From Dryas octopetala (lineage: Eukaryota > Streptophyta > Magnoliopsida > Rosales > Rosaceae): a DNA stretch of 64,000 nucleotides. Positions 22,826 through 34,521 of this stretch are shown one piece after another. The stretch spans positions 18,202,835 through 18,266,834 of the forward strand of contig OY992832.1 of the NCBI GenBank assembly GCA_963921425.1. Direction: 5' to 3'. The notes below the pieces were generated by a model. It was not told the origin of the DNA, made no database searches, and was given only the letters and a program-made list of their open reading frames with translations. A program made the translations under genes and the position numbers. The number at the start of each line of letters is the position of its first letter. Position 1 is the first letter of the stretch.

Positions 22826-22831
22826 ACAACC

Positions 22832-25800
22832 ATGGCAGCGGCAACAGGAGGAAGATCTTTAGAGCAAACCCCAACATGGGCTGTTGCCGTAGTCTGTTTT
22901 GTCTTGGTTTTAGTCTCAATTATCATTGAGCACATAATCGAACTTATAGGAAAGGTACACACATATATATGTCTAATTACTACAACATGTACAAAACTTA
23001 ACCCAGTTCAAAGCAAGCTCAAATGGGTTTTTGAACCAACTTTTGGTGCTTCAATTAGTTTAACATATTAGGCATCTGGGTTTGTTATCTATGGTTCTCC
23101 AACGCTGAAATTCTTGCACCATTTTTGCAGTGGCTAAAGAAGAGACACAAAAGAGCTCTTTTCGAATCACTAGAAAAGATCAAATCAGGTACAAACCACA
23201 AACCCATTTCATATCTTAGCCTTAAAACCTTAAATAGTTCATCAAATATTCAAGTTTGATTAAGCTAATTAATTATGTTTTGTGTGTAGAGCTTATGCTA
23301 TTGGGGTTCATATCCTTGCTCCTAACAGTGGGGCAAGGCCCCATATCCAACATATGCATATCGGAGAAGTTGGGGAACACGTGGCATCCATGTAACAAAA
23401 AGCAGGAGGAAGCGAAATATAAGGAAGAGGAAGCAGAGTCTGATGAAACCCCAAGCAGGAGACTGTTGGCAGCGTTCGAATCTGGAGGTGTCCAACGCCG
23501 CGTTTTGGCGGCTGCTGGAACCGACAATTGTGCAGCAAAGGTATGTGTGAAAACTGTTAATTTCTAGCTAGTTGTTACCACTTAATAATTCATTAATTTA
23601 TATTTTCTAAAATTTATATTTATATTTTTTTCTTTCGTTGAATAAAATATCAGCCAACAAGTACATTTAAGAGGACCCATTTGCTCAAAATTGCCTATTC
23701 CATGGTTTATCGTTTTCCTGTATATATACAAATATATAAACCAGTATAACATATCAGCCAAGGGCATGGATTTTTCGTGCAAATTAATATATTGTATATT
23801 AGTGACTGCATCAATCTTGGTTTTTCCTAGAATCTAGAAACCCAACTTGGTGAGCTAAATTTTGTCTCTTAATTAGTAGCTGCATTTCTTTCTTACGGAA
23901 ACCTTGTTTTATTAGATATTCTAACAACATAATATTATTTTATTAATTATGTATTTAGATTATTAATTTAACTAACTTTTAAATAAATGAAAACATATTT
24001 AAAGTCTGACAAGAAAATATTACTGTATTTTGCAGGGGAAAGTTCCATTTATATCTGCCGATGGTATTCATCAGTTGCATATCTTCATCTTTGTGTTGGC
24101 TGTTTTCCATATCCTTTATTGTGTCCTCACCATGGCTTTAGGAAGAGCCAAGGTAATTAATTTAATTTCCATCAAAATACAAATCTCTTTAAATTAATTG
24201 ATTAATTAATTAATGGTTGATGATGACTATTTGGTGAGTTCAGATGAGAAGTTGGAAGCGGTGGGAAAAGGAAACAAGAACAGCTGAATATCAATTCTCA
24301 CATGGTAAATATATAAGCTCCAAGAGCCATTCTTATATATATATAAGCAATAATATTTAAAAATAAAAATTAAATTAATTAATTACTTACATATAATAAT
24401 GGATTATTTTAGTCCTTTAGTTGTCTAACGGTAATTTTTTAAATTACAATAGAAAAAGAAATAGACCTTTAGAGAACATAAAAAGTCTACGAATTTGACA
24501 AATGCATATATAAAGTACATAACGTGTGGTTTATAAGTGTATTAATTAATTGTAGTGTTACGTGTATGATAGATCCAGAGCGATTCAGGTTTACGAGGGA
24601 CACATCCTTTGGGAGAAGGCACTTGAGCTATTGGACCAAAACCCCTTTCCTCATGTGGATAGTAAGTGCTTTTCATCACCTTTGCTTTTAATACCTTTCT
24701 AGAGCTATATTATATTTCATGATGAATTATAAAACTACTAAACCAGTAATAATATACACAGGAACGTTTTTTTGTTGGATCGACCGTCTAACATAAAATA
24801 TGTTGTTAGATTCGTTAATTTGGTAGACTTTTTTTTTCTGAAGGTGTTGTTTAATTATAAGTCTAAATAACAATCGTTTATGACTCATAACAATATAAGT
24901 CATAAATGTGGATGGCCCTGGGCCTTTCTTCTGTTTGTATGCTTTGTCTTGTTGGGCTTTAATGAATCATTTTTGACCAAAAAAAAAATAACAATATAAT
25001 ATATTAAGTTATTTAAACATAAGCTTTGAAATTAATTTGTGGAGGAAAAAATTTAAACTTTGAATTTCGCAGTAATCATCATAAGCTAGACTTCAACATT
25101 GATACATTTCTATTTTCTTGTCAAACAATAAATTAAGAATCCAAATATTCAATAATTGTTAGTTGCGTGGCAATTAACTTTTGCATTCAAACGTTAATAT
25201 TCGCACTTCAGTGTTGGATAGTCAAGGAAATGATCCTTCTCTCACACACATGGATATAAATAGTACCCATACATATCTCTTGTAACACAAATGCAGAAGT
25301 AGTTTAAGAATACAATAAGAGTAGATGATCGTGTTTAAAATTCTTTCAAATAAGTTTTTATAGAAGAGTATTTACTCAGAACGAATGGTTATAATTTGAA
25401 TATTGCATTCTCTTTGCTTTAGTATTTAAAATAAATAAAATAATTATAAAATTATGTATTTATATAGTGTTTCTTTAGCATAGTTAACCGCACTGTGGCT
25501 AATTTGTGTGAATCGATCAGAGTTGCATGTCGCTCAATAGTCAATACCCATACTCTGATTATTTACTTTTTTTTTTTTTTAAGAGTTAGAGCTTGTTCAT
25601 ATGTTACTTTCCTAGTCACTAATCAAGTGATTGCTCTTTAGCGTAACAGAATGGCTCCACATTCTAACTTAAATGTCATTAATAAAGAAATTAAAGCTGC
25701 CATTCAAAGTGATATGGCTTTGGCATTGTATTAATTAGGAAATGAGGTCCTAATATAAGTTTGGTAACTGTGTTTAACTATTTTGTTATTATTATTAGTC

Positions 25801-28800
25801 AATTATTGACTATTAGATTTGAATTTAGAAGCTTTTTGACAAAGAAAGACAAAATGTCCCTAAACGGTAATTTGACTTACCCCATTCCTAAACCTCCTAT
25901 AAATGTTAGTGATGTATTTCATTTGCAATTTTACTACACTACTACTATTATCCCAGGCCCTTTTCCACGAGCGAATGAGCGAAGGCTTGACTACTTGAGC
26001 TTTGACCATTGGACTCACTCTCCTTAAAGGCTTAAACCCATCTATGACCCAAATTGTGCCTCTGTTTTCCTCTGTTTTGTTTGCTTGTTGCCGTTTGGCT
26101 TTCAATATCATTATTTCGACCAAAAAAAAAAAAATTTGTGCCAGTGTTGCTTCTGCAAATTAAACTTCTTGCCTGCTGAAGGGTCATGTCGAACTTTTTT
26201 ATCACTTTATTATTTTCTAACTTATTGGAGAATATTTAGCATACAATAAATGTTGAAAAGAATATTTAAGATTTTGGAAAACGATCTTTTGAGTTTTGAC
26301 ACATTGAACAAAGAGATTTGTTTTTTGGAAAGTAGATTAAATTTTTGAAGCTATTTCTTACAAATTTTCCAAATTTTAGATTGAAGGATTCCTCTAATGG
26401 GAGATAGTTTTTCTGGATCAATGTGAATGTAAGACATTGATCAATTGATGCATCTCATCCTGTATTGATCATGCAAAACACATCTCACATGGAGAATTCT
26501 CTTATTAAATCATCATATAAGACTATCTAGTAACATAATATTATTATTGACCAAACCGATGTTTTAAATAACTAAATATTTGTTCTTTTGGGTGATAAAA
26601 TTAATTGTTTGTGTTTTTTTTTTTTGGGTCTAAAAAATTAATTGTTTGTCGTTTATAGTAGTCGGCCCCTAAAAAATATGCATGATCCTATGATGGCGGG
26701 GACTTGGTTGTGTATTAGTGTGGAAACAATCCGCCCCTAGCGTAATGAAATTTCTTTTATCATTTCAATAATGAGAAGGGACAAACACCATGTTTCGGAG
26801 CCTTCAAAAGTGCTTTTAGCTGTGGTGTGAAAACCGCTTTTTGCAAAGGGTGCCAAGAATGTGCAGATGATGATCATCTATCAATGATGATGGATGGCTT
26901 TGACTTCTTAATTCAATACAGCACTGAAGACCCTTCTAGATATTGTGAGATATTAAATTAAGTCCTGTTGAGCCTTCCAGAATATCAAAACTACCATATT
27001 CTTAAACTGCTTCTTGTCTTGATACAACCTCCACTGTAAACACCTGCACGTACTATTGTAGAGTCAAAAGGTTAAAACACCTTAGACCATTCATAATCAT
27101 TATCCATGACCCAATTATAATTTGAATGAATAAATAAAATAAAAAAGGCATTGTATATTATAAATATTTTCTTAGTCGTAGATCTCAATATTTTATGTTA
27201 GTAGATTGAGAGTAATTAAGTGCGATTTAACATAATATACTAAATATCTGATTAAAATATTTTTATAGGCTAATTTACATTATCCCAACAATATGTCAGT
27301 GACGGTCTAACTGTGCAACTTTAGATAAGGACAAGTCGTGGCCAAGACAATTTCCTTCTTTTTGTAATAGTTTGACTTTTTAATAGGACACCTAATTTGA
27401 TTTTATATTCTCAATTCACATGACAATCAACTTGGTATTGCATGAGGTGTTGAGCACTTGAGCCCAATTATCTGAATGTCACAAAATTAATAAGAAAAAA
27501 TGGTGGAAGTCTAAGACTTCCATTCGTACATCTGCTAATTAGTTTTAGTTTTTTTTTTTCCATATGTTAGTTTTATAATCTTCTATTCATCTTACTTTAT
27601 TAATTAAAGTGTTGACCTAGGATTTTTAATTTTATTTATATGTTTGACCTAAGGGTGTTTATTTGTTTTGTACTTTCTTTTCTCCTTTTATATTTTCCAT
27701 GAAAGTATTTTTATTTATTTCATTTTATATTTTATTGCAGGTTTGTTTTTTCAGACAATTTGTTAGGTCAGTTCCCAAAGTTGATTATTTAACCTTGCGG
27801 CATGGATTTATCATGGTAAGTTTTTTATTATGCTAGAATCTAGATATCTGAAAACAAAAGGCTTTTTTTTTTTTTTGTAACTAAGAGTGTTTTCGTGCAC
27901 CAGACTAATCACTTATCCCTTGTGTAAAATATTATAGTACACAGGATCACATACTATATATGACCTTAGCAGTTATATCAGTTTGTGACATAATTATTTG
28001 TAATAAATAACATTGTAAATAATATTTCAGGCACATTTGGCACCTCAAAGCCATCAGAAATTCAATTTCCAAAAATACATAAACAGATCACTTGAAGAGG
28101 ATTTCAAGGTGGTTGTGGGAATCAGGTTGGTGATCATTTGGTCTTTTCCTTTTTTTATTTTATTTTTTTATAATAGAATATTTTTATTTTCAGAATTAGT
28201 ATGCTTTGACGTTATTCAAATGCCCTTTAATAGATTTAACATTTGAAATTTTTTTGGTAAATAATATTTGTCTTTGTTTTCAAATTTCAGTCCTCCAATT
28301 TGGTGCTTTGCTGTGATATTTCTACTCTTTAATACCCATGGTGAGTAAAGAATAAACTTTCTAAGTATATATAGTTATATATTTATGCTGGGAAAGATGG
28401 TGGATAACAAAATTGAGTTTGTACTTATGAGTTATGTACTGATACTTTGTTCCATGTAAAAGGTAACACATCTCCGAAAGTGTTACCAAATATAGAAATA
28501 TAATCTTATACTCATTCTCACGCTTCATTCCTACAAAACAAACCTCCCCATCCTTAATGTTTCACGTTAACCCCTACTTTTTGTCATATATACAATCCCT
28601 AGTTTTGATGATTAACATAGTATGCAATCCCCAAAAAGGATCATATATACCTGAAATTAAATTCTCTATGGTATATTCTGGTCTAGATTAGGGTTAATTA
28701 CATTATTTGATCATTTACTCTTGAATTTCTGTTGGGCAGGCTGGTATTCCTATCTTTGGCTACCATTTGTCCCATTAATTGTAAGCAAAATCCTTCGTTC

Positions 28801-30500
28801 ATATGACATATGTTCTAGTTCATTTCATCGAAATCCAAATAATTATAATATATAGTGGGATCAGAAGATAGATCTAACGGTGGGCAATGCACTTGCATGC
28901 AGATCATTCTATTGGTGGGCACCAAGCTACAGGTGATAATAACCAAAATGGGTCTTAGAATTCAAGACAGAGGAGAGGTTGTGAAGGGGGTACCAGTGGT
29001 TCAGCCTGGTGATGACCTCTTCTGGTTCAACCGCCCTAACCTCATTCTCTACCTCATCAACTTTGTTCTCTTTCAGGTATATCTGAGGTTCCGAGTTCGA
29101 ATCCTACCTTTCCAATAACTTGATAAAAAGAAAACATCAATAGAGTTTCACATAATAAAAAAATTGAGCTTTGATTTCTAGAATTCAAAATCATGTAAAA
29201 TATTTTGACTGCCCTAATGCCCTTGTGCATGACTTTTTCATTTTATCAATTGCAGAATGCATTCCAGCTTGCTTTCTTTGCATGGAGTTGGGTAAGTATG
29301 CTACATCTTTTTAGCCTTTTGCATTAATTTTACACTTAGAGCCTGTTTGATTAATATATGGATTTGGCCCAGTGGATTTGGATTTGGAGAGCCCAAATCC
29401 AAATGCTTGTGTTTGGGTCTAATTTGAATAGGTGGATTTGTCTTTATAGCCCAAATTAGACAGAGCCCAATTTTACTATTTTTCTGAGGCTGGTCACTTT
29501 TTGTTCTTTTTCAGTATGAATTTAGTCTGAAATCTTGCTTTCACGAGCATCTGGAAGATGTGATCATCAGAGTTTCAATGGGGTGAGTCTCACTTCCTTG
29601 GCCTTTAATTACTTCCTAATTAATTTCCCAAACATTTGAAGTGTACTAACATAATCAATGGTGGAGATTTCAGGGTCCTCATACAGATTCTGTGCAGTTA
29701 TGTCACTCTCCCTCTCTATGCCCTTGTCACACAGGTAAGAAAATAGTATACATCATATATGGTGCATCATAAATATTCTCTTAGTTTCCAAATAGTTCGG
29801 CATGATGGATCACTGAATATAAAATCAAATATGAATCTAATGTAGTCGTTATTTAAAGTCTAAGAATATAACATAGATCGATATTTAATAAAGGAATATT
29901 TTCTACGTTCAATGAATGACTACTATATATTTTTATCAAACAATCTGACATATTATGTTGTCAATCTGATTAATGTTATCCCTAAATATATTTTGATTTG
30001 AACAGATGGGTTCGACCATGAAACCAACCATATTCAACGAAAGAGTGGCCACAGCTCTACGCAACTGGCATCTCACGGCTAAGAAGCACATAAAGCAGAA
30101 CAAAGGGTCTGTAACCCCAATGTCTAGTAGACCAAACACTCCATCCCACCACATGTCCCCAGTCCACCTCCTACGACACTACCGTAGCGAGGTGGATAGC
30201 TTCCACAATTCACCGAGAAGATCGAATTTCGATGCTGATCAACGATGGGACAATGAGTCACCCTCTCCCTCGCACCACCTCCATGCAGATGGTTCGTCCT
30301 CTCATAAGCACCAAATCGAATTGAGTAACACAGAGATAGAGCACGAGAGGGCTGATGTCCATGAATCCAATTCAGTTCACGTGGCCACTACTACTACTAC
30401 AAGTAGTGCAGCTACGCAACCGACTCAAACGCAACACGAAATTAACATTAATAGTGCACGGTTGAAAGACTTCTCCTTTGACAAGAGGCAAAAAAAATAA
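22832..30500 (+). CDS. MLO: MLO-like seven-transmembrane protein, clade V type
   Basis: Fifteen exons join in frame to 597 aa: 22832-22954, 23131-23188, 23290-23540, 24036-24152, 24244-24304, 24573-24661, 27741-27815, 28031-28125, 28291-28340, 28740-28780, 28903-29076, 29256-29291, 29515-29582, 29674-29734, 30006-30500. All introns are GT-AG. MLO family landmarks are present: [11 protein letters not shown] in the first membrane segment, [17 protein letters not shown], the loop cysteines, [37 protein letters not shown] and [19 protein letters not shown]. The cytosolic tail has the calmodulin-binding region around Trp454 and ends in DFSF, a motif of clade V MLOs. Known clade V members are plasma-membrane proteins needed for powdery mildew entry, so an intact copy suggests a susceptibility gene; that is inference by family. 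Intron 6 is 3079 bp. Confidence 0.95.
24662..27740 (+). other. MLO intron 6 (3.1 kb) with LINE-like 3' ends
   Basis: Donor GTAAGT at 24662, acceptor TTGCAG at 27735-27740. Two stretches end in ...GGGCTTTAATGAATC...GACC-A(n) (about 24900-24990) and ...TTTGGCTTTCAATATCATT...GACC-A(n) (about 25960-26135). They resemble each other and the 3' tails of plant L1-type LINEs, followed by poly(A). The rest is AT-rich and unassigned. Confidence 0.5.
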
Positions 30501-31720
30501 ACATGTTTCAAGCGTTGCAAAATTTTGCTTCATCTTTTGTCATTAGAGATTGATGGAGGATGGTGATCACGGTGACATGACGACGATGACAATTATAAGG
30601 CCAATGTTCCTATAATTGGAGCGAATGGAGACACTTAAAGCCATAGATTTTGCATTACTTTGTAAATTAGTGTTCTTTCACTTCTTTTCTTGTTTTGCTT
30701 GCTTCAAATTTGGCAGGAAATGGAGGTATGTATACCAGTGAACGTTTCAATTGTTTTAGTACTGCATGTAATTTGTAGCATTTGCTCTGTAAATAAATGC
30801 CTCTAAAATCCTATACGTACAAGATCACTCCCGAAAGCCAAAGACTAATATTGTGTTCCAATACTTCATAAGGATAGTTTACTTTCATCAAAATTTCGCT
30901 ATGGTTTGCATGTGCGTGCGAAGAGGTGAGGGGAGGGATGAAGTGGAAAATAACTTTTATATGTTTGGCTCGGTGCACTGTTTGATACACGCACAATAAT
31001 ATAAACCGGCTATACTCTTAAGCCATATTTGGTGTTGATGATTGAATTGAATATGTTAAATCACTTAATTCAATATGTATTCAAAGAAAAAACTTCTAAC
31101 TTGAAAAAAGAAAATTAATTAGTCATATGATGTTAATATCTAAAATTTATCTTCTTCAATCAGTGACATTAATTAATCATATGCTGTTCTTATGACTAGT
31201 TCATATTCTTCTTTCAAATAGAAGACATTCTACATCTTCTTCCTATAATACACATTGAATATAGTTAGTTAACATATTCAATCTAATCTTGGGCACGATA
31301 CAGAACTTGATTGCATACATGATAAAATTTGAGTAAATTTGTAACACTTCATCGACATGATATTCAGTGTTTTCGTCACACACCAAAATTTTAACGATTT
31401 GGGAGGTCTGGAATGCATCAACCAATGCCTGAACTCCACCCAACACCATCACAAATGGCTAATCTCAATATGCTGTCAATTGTTTCACACCCCAAGAAGC
31501 CATTTTGGTGTCGCATTGAAGAAGGCCCATTAAGGACTAGAAGAGACTAGAGAGAGAAGCTTTCGGTTTCCAAATCAAAATCTGCTGCGCGCAAAACGAC
31601 AATCCCTGGCTTTTCTGTTTTCCAAGCGCTCGTTCCTCCTCATCTCCCATTTTTTCCTGCAGTCTCGATCTCTGATGATCCAAATTCCAAAGCACCCTTC
31701 TCTTTTATATAACAGTCGCA
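30501..31720. other. MLO 3' flank and intergenic DNA
   Basis: AATAAA at 30792-30797, about 290 bp after the MLO stop, is a candidate polyadenylation signal. Beyond 31000 nothing was recognised until the promoter-like region near 31500-31770. Confidence 0.5.
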
Positions 31721-31771
31721 TAGACGAGCTTTTAACAGCCAAATCTTTAACACAAGCAAAACATCAAACAG

Positions 31772-31773
<2 letters not shown>

Positions 31774-31807
<34 letters not shown>
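31774..31807. repeat. (GA)n microsatellite in a putative 5' leader
   Basis: About 34 bp of GA repeat ending immediately before the ATG at 31808, a position common for GA/CT repeats in plant 5' leaders. Confidence 0.9.
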
Positions 31808-31812
<5 letters not shown>

Positions 31813-31960
31813 GATTACAGGGGGATTGTTGGGCTGGTTGGGTCGACGATGCTATGCAGTGTTGTGTTTGGGAGTGGTACTTGTGTCGGTGACTGTAGCT
31901 CACTACGCTGTTGGTCGTGCGGAGCCAAATAAGGAGCAGCCTAGGGTACCCAGAAAGTAG
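31808..31960 (+). CDS. Putative 50-aa single-pass membrane protein
   Basis: The frame runs from ATG 31808, directly after a GA-repeat leader, to TAG 31958-31960. The product starts MQITGGLLGWLGRRC, has one hydrophobic helix (about residues 16-35, AVLCLGVVLVSVTVAHYAV) and a short charged tail ending EQPRVPRK. This is a credible small membrane protein, but I recognise no family. A longer frame on the opposite strand (32098-31640), with a Lys-rich coiled-coil-like start, overlaps it and is an alternative. Which one, if either, is expressed is not visible from sequence. Confidence 0.4.
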
Positions 31961-32329
31961 CGTCTCAATCTGAGCTTTTAATTTCTTGTGCTTATTCATC
32001 TCAAATCCAAGCACTATAAGCTTCTTCTGTAAATGTTTGTTTTCTTGTTGGAACTTGAATACTCGATCTTTATGTGGGAAAATTGAGGTTTCACACAAAT
32101 TCTAGAAAATTGAAGTCCAGACAACATAAAAGTGATCAAATTTAACAACCATTCATATGAACCCCATGATTTTAACTTCACAAACCTAACTTTAACAGGT
32201 TCAACAATCAATCTATCTAACTCAGCCTAAGTGGGTAGGGTTAATGTGTACTGAAAATGTGTATAACATACACAAAACAACATAGCATATATGTTTGTGG
32301 ATAAACTCACGCCGATCTAGCAACCAATT

Positions 32330-33390
32330 GTAGATCGATAAGTGGCTGACTCAACTTCGGTGTTTGACTTTTCAGTGGTCAAACTTTGACCTCCACATCA
32401 TCACGCAGCTCGGCACTTTCTCTGTCAACCCAGTTCGGATCATCATGACGAGCCTTTCGTACCCGGTCCGACCCGAACTGAGGATCTTCCAAAGGAACGA
32501 GTGTTCATTTTTCCTCGATCATCCCGGTTCGGTTCGGCTTGACCTGGGGACGAACATCCTTTCAGATTCTAGTCATGGCCAACTACAACCTGAAGGGATT
32601 TCTACCTACCGTATCGGCTCGGTTCGACTGTCCATCCCCGATCCGATCACATATGGGTTTTCGTGTCTACACGTGAAGACATGTGTTCGGGTCGGCTCGG
32701 CTCGGCTTCCCACCGTCATTCCAAGGAAGATCATATTGGGACGAACCGCCATACTCAATTGCACCTGACAGAATCTTCTAACAGATGAGACTTCCCAGCT
32801 TACATTCATGACTATTGAGACAGTTCACCTGAACCTTCCATACTTGCATTCAATGCAGCATTGAATGCAAAGGAGATGGGTAGCTGTGCATGCCACTGTT
32901 CATGACCAAACGCGTGGATCTCTCTCAACCAGTCAACCACAAGCAGGTAACTTACTCCTCACAATTTTCTTTGCCTATATAAACCACCTATATAAACCAA
33001 CTCTCATGCACAAATCCAAGGATCTAGGACCTATCTACTTATCATCCAAGCAAACACTTACACCAACTTTCATTCACAAAAAGCTTACCAAAAGCATACC
33101 CAACTTGCTGAGAATAAACCCAGAACATTTACTTTGTTCTTCCTATTCTCCCAAGTTCATCACTGGTTCTTCCCCACTTTCATTCAAACACCATCAAACA
33201 CATATCACTGACTTCATCATCGGAACGTGTTTGGCTGGTACCACACCGGTCCTCCTCCTCTGATCTTTTTTTTTTTTTAATACAGGAAGATCTCAAATTA
33301 ACATCCACGTCATCATCCAACAAGGCTTCTGATCAGCCAGATCACCACTTTTAATTTGTTGCATCTATTTGACGGAAATTTGCATCAACA
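32330..33390 (+). mobile_element. LTR-like region, possible solo LTR
   Basis: Contains CCTATATAAACCACC (TATA core, about 32976), GC-richer upstream sequence with GGTTCGGCTC words, a CCTCCTCCTCTGATC-poly(T) segment near 33250, and ends ...TTTGCATCAACA (about 33390). This layout resembles the LTR of a Ty3/gypsy element. No target duplication was found and the frames at 32364-32768 and 32865-33263 show no known protein motif, so the call is weak. Confidence 0.3.
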
Positions 33391-33432
33391 ATATATATAT
33401 AGGCTATTTTTATTGAGGTATACCTCATTTTA

Positions 33433-33760
33433 AATATGATAAGGTATGACTAGTGGGACACATTCTGTATTGTAATTTGATGATCGATATCGTCTATTTT
33501 CTAAGTCTCTATACAAATATCACCCTTGAAAAAAATTAAACAAATCAGAAATCGTTTAACCATTTGAGTAAAGCGCCATAATTTCAAGCGAATCACTATG
33601 TTCGTCTATTTATTCTATCACAATTAAATGTCTTAATAGTTTTCGATTTATCTAATTTTTTACAAAGATGATACTTGTAAAGAGAGTTAAAAAATAGATG
33701 GAATCGATCATCAAATTACAATGCACGATAAGTTCTATCTTGAAATTAAAGAAGGTTTTA
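33433..33760. mobile_element. Foldback MITE
   Basis: TTGTAATTTGATGATCGAT...GTCTATTTTCTAA (about 33472) is mirrored by AAAATAGATGGAATCGATCATCAAATTACAA (about 33693-33722), with further pairing around AAATCAGAAATCG. The core resembles the MITEs at 6712-7022 and 60112-60438. Ends approximate. Confidence 0.7.
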
Positions 33761-34188
33761 TGTAATAAAGTATAATAATATATGTCATCATGTTGTTAGG
33801 TTGGAATACCTAATCAGTCATATCTTTATTCCTATTCCATGAAAGATTTTCTCTAAAATACTCATATCATATGCTATGCTTTTATCCGTAAGAAACCATA
33901 ATTAATTATTGTTAAATGTTTTGGGGCACTTGATCTGGATTCTGGTCTCATTGATCCATTAAAATCATTCAAGTACCTCCATCCGGTAGTAACTTAACGA
34001 ACTAGTATAACTGTAACCGTACTGAATACCACCGACCTTTCCCGATCCATAATTATCAATTTATCATCGTCCATTAAATTAAAGCTTATTAAATAAACCA
34101 AAATTTTCCATATTTAGAGTCCCACCCACCCACTCCTACATACTCGTTTCCTCTCTCTCTGTCGCCCTCTCTTCGTGTTGATCTAACA
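33761..34188. other. Upstream region of the Sec61 beta gene
   Basis: AT-rich, then a pyrimidine-rich leader (CCTCTCTCTCTGTCGCCC, about 34151) just before the start codon. No clear TATA box seen. Confidence 0.5.
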
Positions 34189-34521
34189 ATGGCTCGAGGC
34201 TCATCTCAGTCCCAAGCGACGTCGTCGTCCTCCTCGGCCTCGCGACCTGGCGTTATGGCGCCGCGCGGATCGGCTGCCGCGACAGCCGGCATGCGCCGCC
34301 GTCGGCTCGGGGGAGGCGGCTCCACCAGCTCCGGAGGTATCGGCGGCGGCGGAGGAGGCTCAGGTGCCGGAAACATGCTGAGGTTCTACACGGACGACGC
34401 CCCTGGCTTGAAGATCACGCCGACTGTCGTGCTCGTCATGAGTCTCTGCTTCATCGGCTTCGTCACGGCCCTCCACGTCTTCGGCAAGCTCTATCTCCAC
34501 CGATCCACCGGCGGAGCTTGA
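34189..34521 (+). CDS. SEC61B: Protein transport protein Sec61 subunit beta
   Basis: A single-exon frame of 110 aa. Residues 1-62 are the flexible Ser/Gly/Arg-rich cytosolic part. The conserved core [20 protein letters not shown] starts at residue 63 and runs into the tail-anchor helix (about 79-98), with a short C-terminus [10 protein letters not shown]. This is the standard Sec61 beta architecture and length. The protein is a small subunit of the ER translocon. GC-rich codons contrast with the AT-rich surroundings, as usual for this gene in plants. The Met is the first in frame after the leader. Confidence 0.96.
   Translation: MARGSSQSQATSSSSSASRPGVMAPRGSAAATAGMRRRRLGGGGSTSSGGIGGGGGGSGAGNMLRFYTDDAPGLKITPTVVLVMSLCFIGFVTALHVFGKLYLHRSTGGA

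Noticed and set aside
29077..29130. tRNA-like B box (GAGTTCGAATCC) in MLO intron 11
   Set aside because: No A box, no cloverleaf and no poly(A) tail at the expected distance, so neither a tRNA nor a convincing SINE.
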